DNA from: an uncultured Pseudoflavonifractor sp.
GTDB taxonomy: Bacteria; Bacillota; Clostridia; Oscillospirales; Oscillospiraceae
Assembly (NCBI RefSeq): GCF_944387275.1
Contig: NZ_CALXEG010000026.1
Location: 1 to 43,355, forward strand
Reading direction: 5' to 3'
Length of the DNA stretch: 43,355 bases
Shown: positions 37,483 through 43,355 of the stretch, one piece after another
Position numbering within the stretch: position 1 is the first letter of the stretch
Layout of the letters: each line of letters starts with the position of its first letter
Notes under the pieces: model-generated
The model's input: the letters and a program-made list of their open reading frames with translations, nothing else
Database searches by the model: none
What the model was told of the DNA's origin: nothing
Translations under genes and position numbers: made by a program

Positions 37483-39297
37483 ATGCGAAATCAAAAGAAA
37501 AAATCCACCCGCCGCTCCACCGCCTCCATGGCGGCCCAGCGCATGGTGGTGGGCAGTCTCCCTCAGGAGGAGGACGAGGTCCTTCAGAGCCCCATGCAGA
37601 TGGTGCTCCACTCCTTTGTCCGGGATAAGATCGCCATGGCCGGCGTAATCCTGTTCGTCTTTATCTTCCTGTGCTGCGTGATCCTGCCCTACTTTTTCCC
37701 CATCGACCTGTACTATCAGGACGTGACCCAGTCCAACGTGGCCCCCGGCTTCGGCATGATCACCGTGCCCAACGGCCTCCAGGGCAACGCCCAGGACATG
37801 TCCGTGGGCAGCTCCTTCTCCGTGGGCGTGGATAAGGACGGCAACGTCTACGAGTGGGGCACCTTCCCCAACGACAAGCTGAAGAACATCCCCAGCTCCA
37901 GCGAGACCGGCAAGCTGGTGCAGATCTCCGCCGGTCTGGACCACGTGGTGGCCGTGAATGAGGACGGCCAGGTCTTCACCTGGGGCAACGACCGCATGGG
38001 TCTGAGCAACATCCCCATGGACCTGCGCACCGGCGGCAACAACATCAAGCAGATCCTGGCCGGCTACCAGATCTCTCTGGCTCTCACCGAAGAGGGCAAG
38101 ATGTACAACTGGGGCAGCGAGTACCTGCTGCGCATCACCTACCCCGAGGGCGTCCAGGGCAACATCGACAAGTTCGCCGCCAGCACCAACATCGTCATGG
38201 TGCTGACCAAGGACGGCGAGGTGGTGCCCCTGACCACCAAGGCCTCCGCCTACACCAACATCCCCGAGGAGATCCAGGGCAACGTGATCGACCTGGCCAT
38301 CACCGACGAGAGCGCCGCCGCCGTCACCTCCGACGGCCGGGTGTACACCTGGGGCAACAACATCAAGAAGTCCCTCAACGTGCCCGAGGAGATCCAGGGC
38401 CAGGTGGCCTCCATCTCCGCCGGCCGTTATCACTACACCGCCATCCTCAAGGACGGCAGCGTGGTCAGCTGGGGCGACAACACCCACGGCCAGGCCTCCG
38501 CGCCCAGCAGCGCCACCTCCGTGGTCTCCGTGGACGCCGGCTACTACGCCAACTACGCCATCCAGGAGGACGGCAACGTGGTGTCCTGGGGCCTGAAGGG
38601 CTACCTGATGGGCACCGACGCCTTTGGCCGTGACCTGTTCCGCCGTATTCTGGTGGGCGGCCGTATGACCATGACCGTGGGCGCCATCTCCGTCATCATC
38701 TCCACCATCATCGGCATCATTGTGGGCGGCGTGTCCGGCTACAAGGGCGGTAAGGTGGACAACCTGCTCATGCGTCTGACCGAGATCGTCTCCTCCATCC
38801 CCTTCCTCCCCTTCTGTATCATCCTGTCGTCCATTCTGGGCAACAGCATCAGCGAGACCCAGCGCATCATCCTGATCATGTGTATCCTGGGCCTGCTGTC
38901 CTGGCCCGGTATCGCCCGTCTGGTCCGCGGCAGCGTGCTGGCCGAGCGTGAGCAGGAGTTCGTCACCGCCGCCAAGTCCCTTGGCGTCAAGGAGTCCGGC
39001 ATCATCTTCCGGCACATCCTGCCCAATATCATCACTGTCATCATTGTCAACGCCACCCTGAACTTCGCCACCTGTATGCTGACGGAGTCCTCCCTGTCCT
39101 TCATCGGCTTCGGCGTCAACGAGCCCAACGCCACCTGGGGCAACATGCTCACCGGCGCCCAGAACGGTCAGGTCATCGAGAACTACTGGTGGCGCTGGGT
39201 GTTCCCGGCCCTGATGCTGGGCATCTGCACCATCAGCATCAACTGCATCGGCGACGGCCTGCGGGACGCCATCGATCCCAAGTCGAAAGAGAGGTGA
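37483..39297 (+). CDS. ABC importer permease, DppC/OppC type, with inserted seven-repeat RCC1/BLIP-II-like propeller
   Basis: A 604-residue permease, about twice the usual 290-310. Residues 1-50 are a basic cytoplasmic N-terminus and 51-72 are TM1 (MAGVILFVFIFLCCVILPY). DLYYQDVTQSNVAPG then corresponds to the normal start of the external loop. Residues about 106-370 are seven repeats of about 40 residues with the pattern xxAG....A(L/V)..DG.V..WG. At residue 377 the canonical permease resumes with GTDAFGRDLFRRILVGGR, then five helices, the EAA loop EFVTAAKSLGVKESGIIFRH and FIGFGVNEPNATWGNML. The insertion sits exactly between TM1 and the GTDxxGRD motif, hence outside the cytoplasm. It is in frame, its codon use matches the flanks, and there is no fusion scar. 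AAAGGAGGG precedes the ATG, 13 bases after the first permease. Confidence 0.95.
   Translation: MRNQKKKSTRRSTASMAAQRMVVGSLPQEEDEVLQSPMQMVLHSFVRDKIAMAGVILFVFIFLCCVILPYFFPIDLYYQDVTQSNVAPGFGMITVPNGLQGNAQDMSVGSSFSVGVDKDGNVYEWGTFPNDKLKNIPSSSETGKLVQISAGLDHVVAVNEDGQVFTWGNDRMGLSNIPMDLRTGGNNIKQILAGYQISLALTEEGKMYNWGSEYLLRITYPEGVQGNIDKFAASTNIVMVLTKDGEVVPLTTKASAYTNIPEEIQGNVIDLAITDESAAAVTSDGRVYTWGNNIKKSLNVPEEIQGQVASISAGRYHYTAILKDGSVVSWGDNTHGQASAPSSATSVVSVDAGYYANYAIQEDGNVVSWGLKGYLMGTDAFGRDLFRRILVGGRMTMTVGAISVIISTIIGIIVGGVSGYKGGKVDNLLMRLTEIVSSIPFLPFCIILSSILGNSISETQRIILIMCILGLLSWPGIARLVRGSVLAEREQEFVTAAKSLGVKESGIIFRHILPNIITVIIVNATLNFATCMLTESSLSFIGFGVNEPNATWGNMLTGAQNGQVIENYWWRWVFPALMLGICTISINCIGDGLRDAIDPKSKER
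37798..38592 (+). other. Seven-bladed RCC1/BLIP-II-like beta-propeller insertion within the permease
   Basis: Repeat cores lie at residues 106-126, 148-168, 191-211, 231-251, 271-291, 311-331 and 350-370 (spacing 39-43). Examples: ISAGLDHVVAVNEDGQVFTW, ISAGRYHYTAILKDGSVVSW. Blade 4 has lost the terminal WG (EVVPLT). An 18-base identical DNA segment occurs at 38263-38280 and 38383-38400, exactly one blade (120 bases) apart. Length and repeat period resemble Streptomyces BLIP-II rather than eukaryotic RCC1. Confidence 0.88.
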
Positions 39298-39304
39298 ACC
39301 GGAT

Positions 39305-40300
39305 ATGAGTCTGCTTGAAGTAAAAAATCTGCACACCTACTTCACCACCAAGAAAGGTATCGTGAAGGCGGTCAACGACGTGACCTACAGCCTGGAGGCC
39401 GGCAAGACCCTGGGCATCGTGGGTGAGTCCGGTTCCGGCAAGAGCGTTTCCGCCATGAGCATCATCCGTCTGCTGGACGGAAACGGCTATATCGAGAGCG
39501 GCAGCATCACCTTTGACGGCCAGGATATCATGGCCGCGTCCGACAAGGACCTGCACCACATCCGGGGCAACGAGATCTCCGTGATCTTCCAGGAGCCCAT
39601 GACCTCCCTCAACCCGGTGTTCACCATTGAGCGGCAGATCGGCGAGGTCCTGGTGCTCCACCAGCACATGAACAAGAAGGAGGCCCACGCCAAGGCCGTC
39701 TCCCTGCTCTCCGACGTGAAGATCCCCAACCCGGAGCGGGTGGCCAAGCAGTACCCCTTCCAGCTGTCCGGCGGCATGCGCCAGCGCGTCATGATCGCCA
39801 TGGCCCTGGCCTGCCGGCCCAAGCTCCTCATCGCCGACGAGCCCACCACCGCCCTGGACGTGACCATCCAGGCCCAGATCCTCAAGCTGATGAACGAGCT
39901 CAAGCAGCAGACGGGTTCCTCCATCCTGTTCATCACCCACGACCTGGGCGTCATCCATGAGATGGCCGACGAGGTGGCCGTCATGTACTGCGGCCAGATC
40001 GTGGAGAAGGCCGACGCGTACACCATTTTCCACAAGGGAGTCCACTCCCACCCCTACACCGAGGGTCTGATGACCTCCATCCCCCGGCTCAACACCCCCA
40101 AGGGCAAGCGGCTGGAGGCCATCCCCGGCGCGGTGCCCAACCCCCTGTACCTGCCCAAGGGCTGCAAGTTCGGCCCCCGCTGCAAGTACTGCACGGAGAA
40201 GTGCAGGCAGGCCGAGCCCGAGCTGGTGGAGGTCGCGCCCAATCATCTAGTCCGGTGTTTCTACCCGGAGAAGGCGGGGAGGACAGAACATGGAGAATGA
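39305..40300 (+). CDS. ABC importer ATPase, DppD/OppD type
   Basis: A 331-residue ATPase. Walker A GESGSGKS, Q-loop FQEPMTSLNP, signature LSGGMRQR, Walker B LLIADEPTTALD and switch FITHDLG are all intact. The C-terminal oligopeptide/dipeptide extension shows HPYTEGLMTSIPRL and the cysteine cluster CKFGPRCKYCTEKC, which in this family can bind an iron-sulfur cluster. It pairs with the next ATPase on the cytoplasmic side of the permeases. It starts eight bases after the propeller permease (GAGAGGTGA before ATG) and overlaps the next gene by 11 bases. Confidence 0.95.
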   Translation: MSLLEVKNLHTYFTTKKGIVKAVNDVTYSLEAGKTLGIVGESGSGKSVSAMSIIRLLDGNGYIESGSITFDGQDIMAASDKDLHHIRGNEISVIFQEPMTSLNPVFTIERQIGEVLVLHQHMNKKEAHAKAVSLLSDVKIPNPERVAKQYPFQLSGGMRQRVMIAMALACRPKLLIADEPTTALDVTIQAQILKLMNELKQQTGSSILFITHDLGVIHEMADEVAVMYCGQIVEKADAYTIFHKGVHSHPYTEGLMTSIPRLNTPKGKRLEAIPGAVPNPLYLPKGCKFGPRCKYCTEKCRQAEPELVEVAPNHLVRCFYPEKAGRTEHGE

Positions 40301-41300
40301 GAAAAAAGTGCTGCTGACCGTCCGGGACGTGAAGCAGTATTTCCCGGTAAAAAAGACCAAGCTGCGGGAGAAGCAGCGCTACGTCCGCGCCAACGACGGC
40401 ATCTCGCTGGATATCTACGCCGGCGAGACCCTGGGCCTGGTGGGCGAGTCGGGCTGCGGCAAGTCCACCTTCGGGCGCACCCTGCTGCAGCTCTATCCCC
40501 AGACCCACGGCGACGTCATCTACCACAAGGACGGCAAGGACATTGACCTGAAGAAGCTGCCCAAGGAGGAGATGCGGGTGCTGCGCAAGGACCTGCAGCT
40601 CATCTTCCAGGACCCCTACTCCTCCCTGAACCCCCGTATGACGGTGGGCCAGATCATCGGTGAGGGCCTGGTGTCCCACGGTATCTTCAAGCGTGGCGAC
40701 CCCGCCATGCGGGACTATATCTTCAAGGTCATGGAGAACTGCGGCCTGGACACCTATATGTTCGGCCGTTACCCCCACCAGTTCTCCGGCGGCCAGCGGC
40801 AGCGTATCGGCATCGCCCGCAGCCTGGCCCTCAACCCCGCCTTTGTGGTGTGCGACGAGGCCGTGTCCGCTCTGGACGTGTCCATCCAGTCCCAGATCCT
40901 CAACCTGCTGTCCGACCTGAAGGAGAAGCAGAACCTCACCTACCTGTTCATCACCCACGACCTGAGCGTGGTGAAGTATATCAGCGACCGCATCGGCGTC
41001 ATGTACCTGGGCAACATGGTGGAGCTGGCCCCCACGGAGGAGCTGTTCGCCAACACCCTGCACCCCTACACCGAGGCCCTGCTCTCCGCCATTCCCGTGG
41101 TGGACGAGGAGGACAAGCGGGAGCGCATCCTGCTGGAGGGCGACATCCCCAGCCCCGTCAATCCCCCCTCCGGCTGCAAGTTCCACACCCGCTGCCGCTA
41201 CTGCCAGCAGAAGTGCAAGGAGGAGGTCCCTGAGTGGACCAACGTGGGCAACGACCACTATGTGGCCTGCCACTTCCCCCTGCACAAAAAGGAAGGATGA
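40290..41300 (+). CDS. ABC importer ATPase, DppF/OppF type
   Basis: A 336-residue ATPase with Walker A GESGCGKS, FQDPYSSLNPRM, signature FSGGQRQR, Walker B FVVCDEAVSALD, FITHDLSVV, and the C-terminal HPYTEALLSAIP with CKFHTRCRYCQQKC. The N-terminal insert KKTKLREKQRYVRA is usual for OppF. The aspartate-glutamate pair DE is followed by AVSALD instead of PTSALD, a common OppF variant. It completes the heterodimeric motor. GGCGGGGAGG lies inside the end of the upstream ATPase gene. Confidence 0.95.
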   Translation: MENEKKVLLTVRDVKQYFPVKKTKLREKQRYVRANDGISLDIYAGETLGLVGESGCGKSTFGRTLLQLYPQTHGDVIYHKDGKDIDLKKLPKEEMRVLRKDLQLIFQDPYSSLNPRMTVGQIIGEGLVSHGIFKRGDPAMRDYIFKVMENCGLDTYMFGRYPHQFSGGQRQRIGIARSLALNPAFVVCDEAVSALDVSIQSQILNLLSDLKEKQNLTYLFITHDLSVVKYISDRIGVMYLGNMVELAPTEELFANTLHPYTEALLSAIPVVDEEDKRERILLEGDIPSPVNPPSGCKFHTRCRYCQQKCKEEVPEWTNVGNDHYVACHFPLHKKEG

Positions 41301-41306
41301 GTTCCC

Positions 41307-41513
41307 GTGCTCTTTGGGAAAAAAATTAACCGGGTCGTGAACGTCAAAGAGGCCGAGGAGCGGTTTGATAAGGAGCGGGAAGAGCTGCCCCTGGAGAAAA
41401 AAGACCGTCTGGCCATGATCCTGGCCGCGCTGGCTGTGTTCATCCCGGTGCTCATCGGCGTGCTCGCCGTGTTCCTGCTGGTGCTCTACTTGTTCTTCTT
41501 CCGTTTCCTCTGA
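41307..41513 (+). CDS. Small single-helix membrane protein at the end of the importer operon (68 aa)
   Basis: A 68-residue protein starting with GTG (AAGGA upstream within the ATPase gene end). A charged amphipathic N-terminus (NRVVNVKEAEERFDKEREEL, continuing PLEKKDR) precedes one long hydrophobic segment (ILAALAVFIPVLIGVLAVFL continuing to the end FFFRFL). No family was recognised. It starts six bases after the second ATPase and stops just before the operon terminator, so it is the sixth gene of the importer operon. It could be an accessory subunit of the unusual transporter (inference from position only). Confidence 0.7.
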   Translation: MLFGKKINRVVNVKEAEERFDKEREELPLEKKDRLAMILAALAVFIPVLIGVLAVFLLVLYLFFFRFL

Positions 41514-41517
41514 TTCA

Positions 41518-41550
41518 AAAGGCCGGGTCCCGCTCAGGGACCCGGCCTTT
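41518..41550. terminator. Bidirectional terminator of importer operon and XRE-TPR gene
   Basis: A 14-bp perfect stem (41518-41531 with 41537-41550), loop GCTCA, with A-run and T-run at its ends. It separates convergent genes. Confidence 0.92.
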
Positions 41551-41555
41551 CTGCG

Positions 41556-42638
41556 TCATTCTCCCTCCCGGTTCAGCTTTTCCCACTGCTTCAGCAGACT
41601 CGGGTACTCCTCCCGGTTCTCCTCCAGCAGCTGCCGGACGCCGTCCGCCGCTGTGGCGCCGAAGTCGTCATAGGCGGCGCTCTGGCTGGGGACGATGAAG
41701 CGCACATTCTCCAGTGTGCAGTCGGGCGCTGCGTCAAAGCGGGCGGCCTGATCCCTGGCCTGCCGGAGATATTCCTCCGCCTGTTCTCCATCCCCCATAT
41801 CCAGGCTGGAGAAGGCGCACAGCGTCAGGAGCATGACGCTGACCTTGTCCAGATAGGAGATCTTGCCCGGCTTCTTCAGCCCCTCCTGGAATTGGAGCAG
41901 CAGCCGGGTGAAGGCAAGGGCATCCCCCGCTCTGCCCAGGTGGAGACAGGCGTTGCTGTAGCCAATGGCGAATCGGACCAGCTGGCTGCCGGCGTCCATC
42001 AGCGCCTTGGACAGGTAGGTCAGGGCCTCCTCACTGGTGGCCTCGTCCATGGCCAGCTCGTTTCCAATCGCCATGTTGTTGATGCCCGCTGTGTTGTTCT
42101 CCTTCAGCAGGGCAATCCCCTTCTCCCGCTCCCCCTGGCTCAGGTAGGCTGCCGCAATGTCGTTACGGATGGAGATTTCCCCGATTTCCGGGTCCCGGTT
42201 CTGGTCCAGCAGGCCCAGGCTCCGCCGGAAGAGTTCACGGCAGCGCCGGAGCATCTGGCCGTCCCCCAGCTCTATCCCCGCCACCTGGCAGAGCTGGGCG
42301 CACTCGTACACCACCCGGAAGCTGTTGGGGTACTTCTGCAGGGCTTTCTCCCCCTCCCGAAGGGCCTCATCGTAATGTTTGCCCCTGCGCAGGGTCTTCA
42401 GCCGCTCCAGCCTGTCCTCCAGGGCCGTGCTCTGCCGCTCATACCCCAGAAGCACATCCACGCTGGTCTCAAAAAACTCCGCCAGCTCCATCATCAGGGA
42501 CACGTCCGGGATACAGCTGCCCGTCTCCCATTTGGACACCGTCCCCACCGTGATCCCCATGGCCTCGGCCAGCTGCTCCTGGGTCAGTCCCCGCTCTTTT
42601 CTCAGCATGCGGATGTTCTCCGCCAGACACACTTTCAT
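41556..42638 (-). CDS. XRE-family regulator with TPR-like C-terminus
   Basis: A 360-residue protein. An N-terminal XRE helix-turn-helix (IRMLRKERGLTQEQLAEAMG, then GTVSKWETGSCIPDVSLMM, residues about 9-60) is followed by about 280 residues of alpha-helical repeats (RRGKHYDEALREGEKALQKY; RNDIAAAYLSQGEREKGIAL; SNACLHLGRAGDALAF) resembling tetratricopeptide repeats. The layout recalls peptide-sensing RRNPP regulators (Rgg, PlcR) but is also common in Clostridia regulators with no known peptide. No cognate pheromone gene was found in the neighbouring 230 bases. GAGAGGAG lies eight bases before the ATG. It converges with the oligopeptide-type importer. Confidence 0.88.
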   Translation of the reverse strand: MKVCLAENIRMLRKERGLTQEQLAEAMGITVGTVSKWETGSCIPDVSLMMELAEFFETSVDVLLGYERQSTALEDRLERLKTLRRGKHYDEALREGEKALQKYPNSFRVVYECAQLCQVAGIELGDGQMLRRCRELFRRSLGLLDQNRDPEIGEISIRNDIAAAYLSQGEREKGIALLKENNTAGINNMAIGNELAMDEATSEEALTYLSKALMDAGSQLVRFAIGYSNACLHLGRAGDALAFTRLLLQFQEGLKKPGKISYLDKVSVMLLTLCAFSSLDMGDGEQAEEYLRQARDQAARFDAAPDCTLENVRFIVPSQSAAYDDFGATAADGVRQLLEENREEYPSLLKQWEKLNREGE

Positions 42639-42667
42639 GTGCTCACTCCTCTCTTGTTTGTGCCCTC

Positions 42668-42704
42668 AGTATACCGCCCTTTTTCTCCGGATTGAAGGCG
42701 GTAT
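42668..42704 (-). promoter_or_regulatory. Promoter of the XRE-TPR gene with flanking inverted repeat
   Basis: Minus strand TTCAAT (42691-42696), 17 bases, TATACT (42668-42673). An inverted repeat ATACCGCC (42671-42678) and GGCGGTAT (42697-42704) brackets the promoter and could be an operator for the XRE protein. Confidence 0.6.
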
Positions 42705-42784
42705 TTTTCTTGTTGAGATGGAAAAATATTTCCTGTCAGGAAAATACGTGTGGGACACAGGCGGCCTGGAGCCGCAAAAACCGG

Positions 42785-42813
42785 TTGTGCTTCTCTGCTG
42801 TACTTGCTATAAT
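42785..42813 (+). promoter_or_regulatory. Promoter of the thioesterase gene
   Basis: TTGTGC (42785-42790), 17 bases, perfect TATAAT (42808-42813) with TGC extension. Confidence 0.75.
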
Positions 42814-42868
42814 TTATCCACCGCACAGACCACACCTGTGCAAAATTCTTCAGAAAGGGGTGCTCTCC

Positions 42869-43285
42869 ATGCCCACCCTCGACCAGATCCGCGCCTGCTT
42901 TTCCGGCGACCGCTTTGCCACGGAGGCCGCCGGCGTGATCATCGACCTTGCCGAACCCGGCCACGCCGTCTGTTCCATGCCCATCCGCCCCATCCACCTC
43001 AACGCCAACTCCGTCCCTATGGGGGGCACCATCTTCACCCTGGCGGACTTCACCTTTGCCGTGGCCGCCAACGGCCACAGCCAGCGCATCACGGTCACCC
43101 AGCAGGTATCCGTCACTTTTCTCTCTCCCTCCCGGGGCAAGACCCTCATCGCGGAGGCCAAGTGCCTGAAGGCGGGCCGCACCACCTGCCTGTACGCCGT
43201 AGACGTCACCGACGACTTGGGCGCCCAGGTTGCCCATCTCACCGTCAACGGCTACACGGTGGACAAGCCCCCCAAGGGCGGGTAG
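42869..43285 (+). CDS. PaaI-type hotdog-fold thioesterase
   Basis: A 138-residue hotdog protein. The core is LNANSVPMGGTIFTLADFTF: the HxxxxxGG-type active-site segment, here NANSVPMGG, followed by the long central helix whose Asp (ADFTF) is the usual catalytic residue. Strands VSVTFLSPSRGKTLIAEAK and the C-terminal HLTVNGYTV complete the fold. Such enzymes hydrolyse acyl- or aryl-CoA thioesters in the cytoplasm. The substrate is unknown. ATG 42869 has AAGGGG eight bases upstream. The final 70 bases of the window (43286-43355) hold no recognisable gene. Confidence 0.88.
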   Translation: MPTLDQIRACFSGDRFATEAAGVIIDLAEPGHAVCSMPIRPIHLNANSVPMGGTIFTLADFTFAVAANGHSQRITVTQQVSVTFLSPSRGKTLIAEAKCLKAGRTTCLYAVDVTDDLGAQVAHLTVNGYTVDKPPKGG

Positions 43286-43355
43286 TGTCAAGAATTTTTC
43301 GCACTTTGGTTTACAGACTCTGGCGTGAATGAAATCAGCCAGCAATGGAGGTGTC

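Noticed and set aside
37798-38592. Propeller as a separate gene joined to the permease by a sequencing error
   Set aside because: The frame is continuous, permease homology resumes in frame on both sides, and there is no start codon with a ribosome site at the domain borders.
1-43355. rRNA, tRNA, CRISPR array, insertion sequence, prophage or att site
   Set aside because: No tRNA-like cloverleaf, rRNA segment, regular short-repeat array, transposase, integrase or terminal repeats were seen while reading both strands.
43286-43355. A new gene beginning at the right edge
   Set aside because: AATGGAGGTG near 43345 could be a ribosome site, but no start codon with a reading frame is left inside the window.

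Overview
The window is a dense, GC-rich, low-G+C-phylum-style bacterial chromosome segment. Gene content (rplU-prp-rpmA-obg cluster with the Firmicutes-type cleavable L27 leader, SLH-domain surface protein, TTGACA/TATAAT promoters, strong AGGAGG ribosome binding sites, ECF sigma/anti-sigma pairs, DegV, DUF1836, DUF4358 and flavin-dependent extracellular reductases) points to an anaerobic Clostridia member, most like the high-GC gut Oscillospiraceae (Flavonifractor/Oscillibacter-type). That assignment is inferred from gene content, not from a marker phylogeny. No rRNA, tRNA, CRISPR, prophage or insertion sequence was seen.

Layout. 1-1.8 kb: the end of an ABC exporter and a GNAT acetyltransferase, closed by a bidirectional terminator. 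1.85-6.55 kb (minus): a secreted CAP/Ig-like/SLH surface protein, a small orphan protein, and an ECF sigma factor overlapping a large membrane protein. 6.75-11.9 kb (plus): an RlmD-type rRNA methyltransferase, an AT-rich (probably acquired) glycosyltransferase, an S41-like protease, a diguanylate cyclase pseudogene that has lost its GGDEF core, and a DUF3783 protein. 11.9-17 kb (plus): a split ThrE-type exporter, a YjjG-type nucleotidase, a membrane-anchored SGNH hydrolase, a DUF4358 lipoprotein, and a SigV-like sigma factor with its RsiV-like anti-sigma factor. 17-20.4 kb (minus): a secreted double-FMN flavoprotein reductase and a LysR regulator. 20.7-24.8 kb (minus): obg, rpmA, prp and rplU with an L21 leader, a metallophosphatase and a small membrane protein. 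24.8-29.2 kb (minus): a marR-OYE reductase operon, prmA, degV-family and DUF1836 genes. 29.4-34.1 kb (plus): a second secreted flavoprotein reductase, a TetR regulator and pepF. 34.2-41.5 kb (plus): a complete oligopeptide-type ABC importer operon with a tail gene for a 68-aa membrane protein. 41.5-43.3 kb: an XRE-TPR regulator divergent from a PaaI-like thioesterase.

Most striking: the second permease (DppC/OppC type) of the importer carries a roughly 265-residue, seven-repeat RCC1/BLIP-II-like beta-propeller spliced into the extracytoplasmic loop between TM1 and the conserved GTDxxGRD segment. All other importer parts look canonical, so this looks like an importer with a built-in external binding or docking module. 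Second: the SigV-like gene and the split ThrE-type exporter 3.6 kb upstream carry gap-free matching ECF-type promoters (AAC-17-CGTC), which suggests a cell-envelope-stress regulon and also rules out the most upstream ATG of each gene as the start. Several clear operator palindromes (MarR, DUF1836, the flavoreductase promoter), an orphan promoter/terminator pair and long hairpins are described as separate findings.
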